DNA from: Antribacter soli
GTDB taxonomy: Bacteria > Actinomycetota > Actinomycetes > Actinomycetales > Cellulomonadaceae
Direction: 5' to 3'
NCBI RefSeq assembly: GCF_021568775.1
Contig: NZ_JAKGSG010000036.1
Span: 1-64,000 of the forward strand
Length of the DNA: 64,000 nucleotides
Shown piece by piece: positions 38,412 through 45,820 of the stretch. The notes under the pieces are model-generated. The model saw nothing but the letters and a program-made list of their open reading frames with translations. It was not told the DNA's origin and searched no databases. Positions within the stretch are counted from its first letter, which is position 1, and each line of letters begins with the position of its first letter. A program made the translations under genes and the position numbers.

Positions 38412-40418
38412 CTACGCACCGGGCACCTTCCCGGACGCCCCGGGATCGTGCACCTCGAACAGGACCTGCCGGGCCGCGACCCGCTCGCCCGCGGCGGCAC
38501 CGACGGTCACGACGCCGTCGGCCGGCGCCGTGAGCGCGAGCTCCATCTTCATCGCCTCCAGAACGCCGAGGGCCTGCCCGCGCTTCACCCGCTCGCCCGG
38601 CCGCACGTCCACGCGCGTCAGGGTCCCGGGCATCACCGCCAGCACGACGCCGTCGCCCGCCTCCGCCTCGCGCACGCTGGACCCGTCCGGGCGCGCGAAC
38701 CGGAACGTGTGCCCGCGGTGCGCGACCTCCACCGCCCGCGGCCGCACCTCGACCACGAACCGGCCGACGACGCCGTCGACCTCGAGGAGCCCGTCGCCCG
38801 CGTCGCGCACGACGCCCGCCCGCACGACGCCCGCCCGCACGACGCCCGCCCGCTCGGCAGCGTCCCGGCCGGCGCCCGACGCCTCGCGCACCTCGCCCTC
38901 CCCGGAAGGCGCCCGGGCGACCACGAGGACATGCTCGCCGAGCTCCACCCAGGCGGGCCCGGGCGGCCCGCCCGCCCGCCAGCCGTCGCCGCCGAGGGAC
39001 GTGATCGCCCAGGCCGCGGCGACGAGCGCCGACCACGGGTCGGGCGGGTCGACCTCGTGGCCATCCAGCCACGCCGTGTCCACCTCGCCGTCGCGGAACG
39101 CGGCCGAGTCCGCCAGGGCCCGGAGGAACCCGGTGTTGGTGGTCAGGCCCAGGATCGCCGTGTTGTCGAGGGCCCCGACGAGCGCCTGACGGGCAGCCTC
39201 GCGGTCCTCGCCACGGGCGATCACCTTGCCGACCAGAGAGTCGTACGCAGCGGGCACCACGGTCCCGTCCTCGATACCGGCGTCGACGCGAACCCCCGCG
39301 GGCCAGCGCACGCGGGTCGCGATCCCGGCCTGCGGCAGGAACCCCGCGTAGGCGTCCTCCGCATTGATCCGGGCCTCCATCGCATGTCCGACGACGTTCA
39401 CCTCCGCCTGCGTGAACCCGAGAGGCTCCCCGGCGGCGATCCGCAGCTGCTCGGCGACGAGGTCGAGCCGCCGCCCGGCCACGATCACGACCGCCTCGGT
39501 GACGGGGTGCTCGACCTGGAGGCGGGTGTTCATCTCGAGGAACCACGCCTCTCCCCCGGCGGTCTGCCCCGGATCCCCTGGCACAAGGAACTCCACCGTC
39601 CCGGCCCCCACGTAGCCGACCTTCGCCGCGAGCTCCACGGCCCAGGCGTGCAGCCGCTCGCGCAGGCCGGGCGTCAGCCACGGGGCGGGCGCCTCCTCGA
39701 GCACCTTCTGGTGCCGGCGCTGCGCGGAGCAGTCGCGCTCGTGCAGGTGCACCACGTGACCGTGCGCGTCGGCGAGCACCTGCACCTCCACGTGCCGCCC
39801 GTGCTCGACGTACCGCTCGAGCAGCACCGTGTCGTCGCCGAACGCGGCACCGGCCTCGCGGCGGGCGGCGGCGACGGCAGCGTCCAGCCCGGCCGGGTCC
39901 CGGACCACGCGCATGCCCTTGCCGCCGCCGCCGGCCGCCGCCTTGACGAGGAGCGGAAAGGTGAGGTCCCCGATGGTGGCGGACCGGCCGGCGTCGGACG
40001 GGAGGACGGGGAGCTGCTGCAGCACCGGGACGCCCGCCGCGAGTGCGATCTCGCGGGCGGTGTCCTTGCGGCCCATGGCGGCCATCGCGTCGGGCGGCGG
40101 GCCCACCCAGACGAGGCCCGTGTCGAGGACCGCCTGCGCGAAGCCGGCGTTCTCGGCGAGGAAGCCGTAGCCGGGGTGGACGGCGTCGGCGCCCGTCCGC
40201 TCGGCGGCGGCCAGCAGCGCGGGGATCGACAGGTAGGACTCGGCGGCGGGGCCCGGGCCGACGCGCACGGCGACGTCGGCGGCGCGCACGTGGGGCGCGT
40301 CGCGGTCGGCGTCGGAGTACACGGCGACGGTCCGCAGCCCGAGCCGGCGAGCCGTGCGCAGGACCCGCAGGGCGATCTCGCCGCGGTTGGCGACCAGGAG
40401 CGTGTGCATGCGGCTCAC
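38412..40418 (-). CDS. Acyl-CoA carboxylase biotinylated alpha subunit (methylcrotonyl-CoA carboxylase type)
   Basis: The 668-aa protein carries biotin carboxylase (about 1-445; [29 protein letters not shown]-grasp loop, [14 protein letters not shown]), a variable linker, and a C-terminal biotinyl domain with Lys624 in EAMKMEL. It carboxylates biotin for transfer by the beta subunit. GTG at 40418 overlaps the beta stop by 4 nt; ATG at 40409 is an alternative. The linker contains an in-frame triple repeat (AGVVR). Methylcrotonyl-CoA is the likely acyl substrate, because of the hmgL and acyl-CoA dehydrogenase neighbours. Confidence 0.93.
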   Translation of the reverse strand: MSRMHTLLVANRGEIALRVLRTARRLGLRTVAVYSDADRDAPHVRAADVAVRVGPGPAAESYLSIPALLAAAERTGADAVHPGYGFLAENAGFAQAVLDTGLVWVGPPPDAMAAMGRKDTAREIALAAGVPVLQQLPVLPSDAGRSATIGDLTFPLLVKAAAGGGGKGMRVVRDPAGLDAAVAAARREAGAAFGDDTVLLERYVEHGRHVEVQVLADAHGHVVHLHERDCSAQRRHQKVLEEAPAPWLTPGLRERLHAWAVELAAKVGYVGAGTVEFLVPGDPGQTAGGEAWFLEMNTRLQVEHPVTEAVVIVAGRRLDLVAEQLRIAAGEPLGFTQAEVNVVGHAMEARINAEDAYAGFLPQAGIATRVRWPAGVRVDAGIEDGTVVPAAYDSLVGKVIARGEDREAARQALVGALDNTAILGLTTNTGFLRALADSAAFRDGEVDTAWLDGHEVDPPDPWSALVAAAWAITSLGGDGWRAGGPPGPAWVELGEHVLVVARAPSGEGEVREASGAGRDAAERAGVVRAGVVRAGVVRDAGDGLLEVDGVVGRFVVEVRPRAVEVAHRGHTFRFARPDGSSVREAEAGDGVVLAVMPGTLTRVDVRPGERVKRGQALGVLEAMKMELALTAPADGVVTVGAAAGERVAARQVLFEVHDPGASGKVPGA
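38806..38850. repeat. Three perfect tandem copies of a 15-bp unit within accA
   Basis: The unit CGCACGACGCCCGCC is repeated at 38806, 38821 and 38836, coding in frame for repeated AGVVR in the linker before the biotinyl domain. Slippage would change linker length in 5-residue steps without breaking the frame. Confidence 0.9.
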
Positions 40419-41953
40419 ATCCGGAAGACGCCGTAGGAGGGCTCGGCGATCGGGGCGTTCGCGGCCGCGGCGAGCCCGAGGGCGAGGACGCGCCGGGTGT
40501 CGGCGGGGTCGATGATCCCGTCGTCCCAGAGGCGGGCGGTCGCGTAGTAGGGGCTGCCCTGCGTCTCGTACTGCTCGCGGACGGACGCCTTGAACGCCTC
40601 GGCGTCGTCGTCCGCGAGGTCACGCCGGACCGACGCCAGGACCGACGCCGCCTGCTCGCCGCCCATGACGGAGATCCGGGCGCCCGGCCACATCCACAGG
40701 AACCGCGGGTCGTACGCGCGGCCGCACATGCCGTAGTTGCCCGCGCCGAACGACCCGCCGAGCACCACGGTGAAACGCGGGACCGTGGCGCACGACACGG
40801 CGGTGACCAGCTTCGCGCCGTCCTTCGCGATGCCGCGGTTCTCGTACTCCTTGCCGACCATGAAGCCCGCGATGTTCTGCAGGAACACCAGCGGGACGCG
40901 GCGCCGGTCGCAGAGCTGGACGAAGTGCGCGCCCTTGAGCGCCGACTCGGAGAACAGGATCCCGTTGTTCGCGACGATCCCGACCGGGTACCCGTCGATG
41001 TGCGCGAAGCCGCACACGAGCGTCTCGCCGTAGCGGGCCTTGAACTCGGTCAGCCGGGACCCGTCGACGATCCGCCGGATCACCTCCCGCACGTCGTAGG
41101 GGGTGCGCGGGTCGGAGGGGACGTCGTACAGCCCGTCGGGGTCGAGCTCCGGCTCCTCGGGCACGTCACGCTCGATCGACGGCGTGGGCGCCCGGGTCGT
41201 CGCGACGATGTCGCGCACGATCCGCAGGGCGTGGGCGTCGTCGTCGGCCAGGTGGTCGACGACGCCCGACGTCGTCGCGTGCACCAGGCCGCCGCCGAGC
41301 TCCTCGGCCGTGACCACCTCGCCCGTCGCGGCCTGCACGAGCGGCGGCCCGCCGAGGAAGATCGTGCCCTGGTCGCGCACGATGACGCACTCGTCGCTCA
41401 TCGCCGGCACGTACGCCCCGCCGGCGGTGCAGCTGCCCAGCACGGCGGCGACCTGCGGGATACCTGCCGCCGACATCCGCGCCTGGTTGTAGAAGATCCG
41501 CCCGAAGTGCTCGCGGTCCGGGAACACCTCGTCCTGCAGCGGCAGGAAGGCGCCGCCCGAGTCGACGAGGTAGACGCACGGCAGGTGGTTCTCGGCCGCG
41601 ACCTGCTGGGCCCGCAGGTGCTTCTTGACGGTCATCGGGTAGTAGGTGCCGCCCTTCACCGTGGCGTCGTTGGCCACGACCAGGCACTCGCGGCCCGCGA
41701 CCCGCCCCACCCCGGCCACGACCCCGGCGCTCGGCACGGCCCACTCGCCGCCGTACAGGTCGTAGGCGGCGAGCGCCCCGATCTCCAGGAACGCGCTGCC
41801 CGGGTCCAGCAGCCGGTCGACGCGGTCGCGCGCGAGCAGCTTGCCGCGCCCGGTGTGCCGGTCCCTGGCGTGCTCCGGCCCACCCTCGCGCACGCGGGCG
41901 AGGCGCTCGCGCAGCTGCGCCGTGAGCTCACGCAGGTCCGACTGGTTAGCCAT
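40415..41953 (-). CDS. Acyl-CoA carboxylase carboxyltransferase beta subunit (methylcrotonyl-CoA carboxylase type)
   Basis: The 512-aa protein is a complete carboxyltransferase with two crotonase-like halves: [20 protein letters not shown] and [16 protein letters not shown] in the first, [20 protein letters not shown] and [20 protein letters not shown] in the second. These resemble MCC beta more than propionyl-CoA carboxylase beta. It is the first gene of the five-gene minus-strand unit. The ATG (41953-41951) lies inside a TetR-type operator (41944-41961), so the repressor would cover its start. Confidence 0.93.
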   Translation of the reverse strand: MANQSDLRELTAQLRERLARVREGGPEHARDRHTGRGKLLARDRVDRLLDPGSAFLEIGALAAYDLYGGEWAVPSAGVVAGVGRVAGRECLVVANDATVKGGTYYPMTVKKHLRAQQVAAENHLPCVYLVDSGGAFLPLQDEVFPDREHFGRIFYNQARMSAAGIPQVAAVLGSCTAGGAYVPAMSDECVIVRDQGTIFLGGPPLVQAATGEVVTAEELGGGLVHATTSGVVDHLADDDAHALRIVRDIVATTRAPTPSIERDVPEEPELDPDGLYDVPSDPRTPYDVREVIRRIVDGSRLTEFKARYGETLVCGFAHIDGYPVGIVANNGILFSESALKGAHFVQLCDRRRVPLVFLQNIAGFMVGKEYENRGIAKDGAKLVTAVSCATVPRFTVVLGGSFGAGNYGMCGRAYDPRFLWMWPGARISVMGGEQAASVLASVRRDLADDDAEAFKASVREQYETQGSPYYATARLWDDGIIDPADTRRVLALGLAAAANAPIAEPSYGVFRM

Positions 41954-41961
41954 CGTTAACC
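41944..41961. promoter_or_regulatory. TetR-type operator, copy 1 (accD/tetR divergent promoter)
   Basis: GGTTAGC-CATC-GTTAACC has 7-bp arms with one mismatch. It matches copy 2 at 43722-43741 in arms and spacer length. It overlaps the accD start codon and lies just upstream of the tetR -10 element, so one bound dimer could repress both directions. Confidence 0.75.
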
Positions 41962-41966
41962 CCCCA

Positions 41967-41972
41967 TACACT
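41967..41972 (+). promoter_or_regulatory. -10 element of tetR (leaderless transcript)
   Basis: TACACT fits TAnnnT, and the GTG start of tetR begins 6 nt after it, where the transcription start would fall. No SD is present. This suggests a leaderless mRNA. Confidence 0.5.
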
Positions 41973-41978
41973 CCCTGC

Positions 41979-42530
41979 GTGACCCCTCGCCGCCGCCAGA
42001 TCCTCGACACGGCGGCCGACCTGTTCGCCGAGCGCGGCTTCCACGGCGTGTCCGTCCACGACATCGGCGCCGCCGTCGGCGTCTCCGGCCCCGCGCTCTA
42101 CAAGCACTTCGCGGGCAAGGAGGACATCCTCGGCCAGTGCCTGCTGCATGCCTCCGAGCAGCTCCTCGCCGGGGCGAGGGAGCGTGCCGCCCTGCCCGAC
42201 GACGACGGCGCCGCACCGCTCGACGCCCTCATCGGCTGGCACGCCGAGTTCGCCGTGAGCCGCCCGTCGCTCATCGTGATCCAGGAACGCGAGTGGCGCA
42301 CGCTCGGCCCGGACGTGCGCACCCAGGTCCGCGAGCGCCAGCTCGCGTACATCGGGGTCTGGACGGACGCGCTGCGGCCGCTGCGCCCCGACCTCGGGCC
42401 GGCCGAGGCCCGGGCGGCCGTCCAGGCCGCGTTCGGCCTGCTCAACTCGACGCCGCACAGCGCGCGGATCGGGCGCGACGCCATGCAGGCCCTGCTGACC
42501 CGCATGGCGCGCGCCGCGCTCCTCTCCTGA
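41979..42530 (+). CDS. TetR/AcrR-family regulator of the leucine-type catabolic genes
   Basis: The 183-aa protein has an N-terminal TetR helix-turn-helix (about residues 5-50; [20 protein letters not shown], then [14 protein letters not shown]). The remainder is a helical ligand-binding and dimer domain with the C-terminal TetR_C-type pattern. It is divergent from accD and convergent with the isovaleryl-CoA-dehydrogenase-like gene. GGTTAAC-type inverted repeats occur at both catabolic promoters, so it is probably the local repressor, with an acyl-CoA as inducer. The ligand is inference. Confidence 0.9.
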   Translation: MTPRRRQILDTAADLFAERGFHGVSVHDIGAAVGVSGPALYKHFAGKEDILGQCLLHASEQLLAGARERAALPDDDGAAPLDALIGWHAEFAVSRPSLIVIQEREWRTLGPDVRTQVRERQLAYIGVWTDALRPLRPDLGPAEARAAVQAAFGLLNSTPHSARIGRDAMQALLTRMARAALLS

Positions 42531-42535
42531 CAGGG

Positions 42536-43714
42536 TCATTCGACCGGGAGCCCCAGCCCGCGCGCGATGAGCATGCGCTGCAGCTCGGACGTGCCCTCGC
42601 CGATCTCCAGGACCTTGGCGTCGCGGTAGAACCGGGCGACCGGGCCGTCCTCCATGACGCCGTACCCGCCGAACACCTGCGCCGCGATGCGCGTGGCCGT
42701 GACCGCGGACTCGGTGGCGTACAGCTTGGCGATCGAGGCAGCCTGCCGGAACTCGACCACCGGCGCGCCGGTGTCCTTGAGCGCCGCCGCGCGGTAGGTG
42801 AGCAGGCGTGCGGCGTCGAGCATCACGGCGAGGTCGGCGATCTGGAAGGCCACGCCCTGCTTGCGGCCGATCGGTCCGCCGAACGTCGGGCGCACCCCGG
42901 CGTGCTCGACGGCGAGGTCGAGCATGGTCTGGAGGCATCCGACGGCGAGCGCCGCCACGGCGACGCGACCGCTGTTGAGCGAGGAGACGAGCAGCTTGAA
43001 GCCGTTGCCCCGTTCCCCCAGCAGGTTGCCCTCGGGCACGTGGACGTCCCGGAGGATGATCGGGTGGGTGTCGCTGATGCGCCAGCTCATCTTGTCGTGC
43101 GGCGGCTCGACGATGTAGCCGGGGCTGTCGGCCGGGACGACGATCGCGCTGAGCTCAGGGCTGCCGTCGGGGTTGGTCCCGGTCCGCGCCGCGACGGTGC
43201 AGACGCTCGTGATCGGGGTGCCCGAGTTGGTGATGAACTGCTTGGCGCCGTCGATGACCCACTCGCCGTCGCGCAGCTGCGCGGTGGTGGCCATGGCGTT
43301 CGCGTCGCTGCCCGCACCTGGCTCCGTCAGGCCGAAGGCGCCGAGGCTGCGGCCGGCCACGAGGTCCGGGAGCCACCTGGCCTGCTGCTCGGGCGTGCCG
43401 TTGGCGAGCAGCGGGTTGATCCCGAGGCCGACGGCGGCGCCGAGCGTGATCCCGAGCGACTGGTCGACGCGGCCGAGCTCCTCGACGGCGAGGCACAGCT
43501 CGGTCAGGCCGCCGCCCGAGCCGCCGAGCTCCCTCGGTGCGGTGAGGCCGAAGAGCCCCAGGTCGCCCATCTTCCGGACCACGTCGACCGGAAAGTGCCG
43601 GTCGCGGTCCCACTGCTGCAGGTGGGGCGCGATCTCGGCCTGGGCGAAGTCACGAACGGTGCTGCGGAGCTTGGTGTGCTCCGGAGACTCGTGTGCGGTA
43701 TGCATGTTAGGCAT
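42536..43714 (-). CDS. Acyl-CoA dehydrogenase (isovaleryl-CoA dehydrogenase-like)
   Basis: The 392-aa protein is a standard acyl-CoA dehydrogenase: FGLTEPGAGSDANAM, WVIDGAKQFITNSG, RPTFGGPIGRKQGVAFQIADLA, QVFGGYGVMEDGPVARFYRDAK and EIGEGTSELQRMLIAR. With the carboxylase, hydratase and HMG-CoA lyase genes alongside, oxidation of isovaleryl-CoA in leucine breakdown is the best guess. A specific substrate cannot be proved from sequence. ATG at 43714 is 7 nt after a TAACCT -10 embedded in operator copy 2, so its mRNA may be leaderless; ATG at 43705 is an alternative. Confidence 0.9.
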   Translation of the reverse strand: MPNMHTAHESPEHTKLRSTVRDFAQAEIAPHLQQWDRDRHFPVDVVRKMGDLGLFGLTAPRELGGSGGGLTELCLAVEELGRVDQSLGITLGAAVGLGINPLLANGTPEQQARWLPDLVAGRSLGAFGLTEPGAGSDANAMATTAQLRDGEWVIDGAKQFITNSGTPITSVCTVAARTGTNPDGSPELSAIVVPADSPGYIVEPPHDKMSWRISDTHPIILRDVHVPEGNLLGERGNGFKLLVSSLNSGRVAVAALAVGCLQTMLDLAVEHAGVRPTFGGPIGRKQGVAFQIADLAVMLDAARLLTYRAAALKDTGAPVVEFRQAASIAKLYATESAVTATRIAAQVFGGYGVMEDGPVARFYRDAKVLEIGEGTSELQRMLIARGLGLPVE

Positions 43715-43721
43715 GTCACAA

Positions 43722-43741
43722 AGGTTAACAACCGTTAACCT
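43722..43741. promoter_or_regulatory. TetR-type operator, copy 2 (acyl-CoA dehydrogenase / enoyl-CoA hydratase divergent promoter)
   Basis: AGGTTAACAACCGTTAACCT has perfect 8-bp arms around a 4-bp spacer. It contains a minus-strand -10 (TAACCT, 43727-43722) for the dehydrogenase gene. It has the same architecture as copy 1, 1.8 kb away. Confidence 0.8.
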
Positions 43742-43821
43742 GGTCCGCCAGGACCCACGCGTCCGGACCGACGAGTCACCCACGAGCCACCCGCGCGCAG
43801 TCCACGCAGAGGAGCATCCCG

Positions 43822-44589
43822 ATGCCCGACCACGTCGCGTACGACGTCGCCGTCGCCGAGCCGCCCGGCGCCCCGGGCGTGCCGTACGCCCGGGTCACGC
43901 TCGACGCGCCGCACCGCAACGCGCTCTCGACGGCGCTGCTCGACGAGCTCCAGGCCGCGTTCGACCGCGCCGCGGCCGACGACGTCCGCGCCGTCCTGCT
44001 GCAGGGCGCCGGCCCGGCGTTCTGCTCGGGCATGGATCTCGCCGAGGCGCTGGCCGACGGCGTCGCCGCCTCGACGCACCGGCTGGCCGGGTTGCTGCGC
44101 ACGATCCTCGCGCTGCCCAAGCCCGTGGTGGCGCGCGTGCACGGGCCGGTGCGGGCGGGCGGGATCGGGCTGGTCGCCGCGTGTGACGTCGCCCTGAGCG
44201 CCGACACCGTGACCTACGCGTTCACCGAGGCCCGCCTCGCGCTGGCGCCCGCCGTGATCTCGCTGACGGTGCTCCCCCGGATGACGCCGCGCGCCGCGTC
44301 CCATCGCTTCCTGACCGGGGCTCCCTTCACCGCGGCCGAAGCAGCGGCCTGCGGCCTGGTCACCGCCGCCGTCGCGCCGGACGCGCTCGACGACGCCGTC
44401 GCGGCGGTGCTCGCCGACCTGGCCCTGGGCGACCCGCAGGGACTCGCCGCGACCAAGGGCGTGCTCAACGCCGACGTCCTGCGGCACTTCGACGAGCGGG
44501 CCGGCGACCTCGTGGACCTGTCCGTCCGGCTGTTCGCGTCCGAGCCGGCCCGGGCCGCGATGGCGACGCTGCTGCGGCGGCCCGGGTGA
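43822..44589 (+). CDS. Enoyl-CoA hydratase/isomerase family protein (methylglutaconyl-CoA hydratase candidate)
   Basis: The 255-aa crotonase-fold protein has the oxyanion-hole segments GPAFCSGMDL and HGPVRAGGIGLVAACD. Context supplies the missing step of leucine breakdown, hydration of 3-methylglutaconyl-CoA to HMG-CoA; general enoyl-CoA hydratase activity is the alternative. GAGGAG lies about 7 nt upstream of ATG 43822. It is divergent from the dehydrogenase gene across operator copy 2, so it is probably controlled by the same TetR protein. Confidence 0.87.
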   Translation: MPDHVAYDVAVAEPPGAPGVPYARVTLDAPHRNALSTALLDELQAAFDRAAADDVRAVLLQGAGPAFCSGMDLAEALADGVAASTHRLAGLLRTILALPKPVVARVHGPVRAGGIGLVAACDVALSADTVTYAFTEARLALAPAVISLTVLPRMTPRAASHRFLTGAPFTAAEAAACGLVTAAVAPDALDDAVAAVLADLALGDPQGLAATKGVLNADVLRHFDERAGDLVDLSVRLFASEPARAAMATLLRRPG

Positions 44590-44601
44590 CTCGCAGCCGG
44601 G

Positions 44602-45711
44602 TCAGAGCTCGATCGCGTATGCGCGGTTGCCGTGCACCTTCTCGTAGCCCAGGGACGCGTACAGCCCGTGGGCGCCGGACGGGTTCTCGGTGTCCACGTC
44701 GAGGTTCGCGTACTGCATGCCGTCGGCGGCGAACGCGCGCATCGCCCGGGCGAGGAGCGCGACGGCGATCCGGCGCCCGCGGTACGCGCGGCGCGCGCCG
44801 AGCAGCTCGGTGTAGCCGAAGGTGTACCCGTGCACGGGCCAGTCCTCCGAGTACCGGCCCGCCAGCTGGTGCCCGACGACGAGGGGCGCCCCCGCGCGCA
44901 GGGCCGCCGCGGTCTCCGGGTCCGTCTCCGGGTCGGCGAGCAGCCCCGCGACGTCGGGGGCCTCGTCGACCACGAGGAACGACCATTCCGGGGCGAACTC
45001 GCTGCGGCCGTGGACCCACGCCTCGGGGGTGCGCGGCTCGCTGCCCCAGTGATCCCGGAAGGAGTCGTTGTGGGCGAGGCGCGCCGCGTCGTCGAGCTCG
45101 GCCGACCACGGCACGAGCCGGAGCGACCCGTCGAGCTCGAGCTCGGGGATCGGCGCGGCCAGGTCGCGCCGGAGCTCGGAGAAGTACCGCACCGGGCGGA
45201 ACCCGGCCCGCTCGTAGAGGCGGTGGGCGGCCTGCGGGGCGTCGTCCTCTGCGTACACGAGGATGCGGGCGGGCAGGTCCTTGCCCGACGCCGCGAGCTT
45301 CTGCCGGGCCCGGGCCAGCGACCAGGCGAGGACCTCCCGTCCGATACCTTCGCCGCGCCGCGCGGGGTGCACGCCGCCGTCGAGGAAGCTGCGCACGGTG
45401 CGGGTGTCGCCAGGGAACGAGTCGACGGTCGCGAACGCGCGCGGGACGCCGTCGGCGTCGAGCCCCAGCAGGCTGTCCGTCGCCGGGTCGCGCCAGGGGG
45501 CGCCGAACCAGTCCTGCACCTCCGCGAGGGTGTACCGGTACGGTGCGCGGTCGGCCTCGAACATCGTGTTCTGGAGGTCGAGCATCGCCGGGGCGTCGGC
45601 CGACGTGGCGGGCCGCCACGTGAGACCCCCGGCTTCCGGGACGGGCAGGGTCGCGGGCGCCTGCGCCCGTTGCGCGATGGGGGCCAGGGTCTGCGGCGCT
45701 ACGTGGGACAT
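44602..45711 (-). CDS. Tandem GNAT acetyltransferase (mycothiol-synthase-like layout)
   Basis: The 369-aa protein has two GNAT domains. The first (about 30-195) has the acetyl-CoA loop VHPARRGEGIGREVL; the second (about 200-369) has RAYRGRRIAVALLARAM and a final LYASLGYEKVHGNRAYAI. Two-GNAT proteins include mycothiol synthase, but the sequence differs from MshD as I recall it, so the acceptor is unknown. ATG at 45711 is preferred to an upstream start because the extra 12 residues lack family character. It is divergent from metH. Confidence 0.85.
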   Translation of the reverse strand: MSHVAPQTLAPIAQRAQAPATLPVPEAGGLTWRPATSADAPAMLDLQNTMFEADRAPYRYTLAEVQDWFGAPWRDPATDSLLGLDADGVPRAFATVDSFPGDTRTVRSFLDGGVHPARRGEGIGREVLAWSLARARQKLAASGKDLPARILVYAEDDAPQAAHRLYERAGFRPVRYFSELRRDLAAPIPELELDGSLRLVPWSAELDDAARLAHNDSFRDHWGSEPRTPEAWVHGRSEFAPEWSFLVVDEAPDVAGLLADPETDPETAAALRAGAPLVVGHQLAGRYSEDWPVHGYTFGYTELLGARRAYRGRRIAVALLARAMRAFAADGMQYANLDVDTENPSGAHGLYASLGYEKVHGNRAYAIEL

Positions 45712-45744
45712 GCCGACAACGCTAGGCGAGCGACCGCCGTCGGG

Positions 45745-45763
45745 CACGGGGAATTTCCCCGTG
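45745..45763. promoter_or_regulatory. 19-bp perfect palindrome between GNAT and metH
   Basis: CACGGGGAATTTCCCCGTG has 9-bp arms around one central base. It lies 34 bp upstream of the GNAT start and 58 bp upstream of the metH start. This is a good place for a symmetric repressor site acting on both genes. It could also fold as a small hairpin in RNA. I do not recognise the regulator. Confidence 0.6.
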
Positions 45764-45808
45764 AAAGACCGCCTGGTGGGCGTCGCGGCGGGTGTTGGTG
45801 AGCGCGAT

Positions 45809-45814
45809 TAGGCT
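45809..45814 (+). promoter_or_regulatory. -10 element of metH (leaderless transcript)
   Basis: TAGGCT (TAnnnT) is followed after 6 nt by the metH GTG start, where transcription would begin. No SD is visible, and no B12 box or other riboswitch is apparent in the 109-bp gap. Confidence 0.5.
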
Positions 45815-45820
45815 TCCAAC

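Noticed and set aside
38806..38850. Short tandem repeat as a CRISPR or regulatory array
   Set aside because: The three units are contiguous without spacers, lie inside accA and keep its frame.
44602..45711. Mycothiol synthase (mshD) for the tandem GNAT protein
   Set aside because: The two-GNAT layout matches but I do not see MshD-specific sequence, and the neighbours give no support; left as an unspecified GNAT.
45712..45820. Cobalamin riboswitch upstream of metH
   Set aside because: The gap is only 109 bp, lacks a B12-box-like sequence, and the start looks leaderless.
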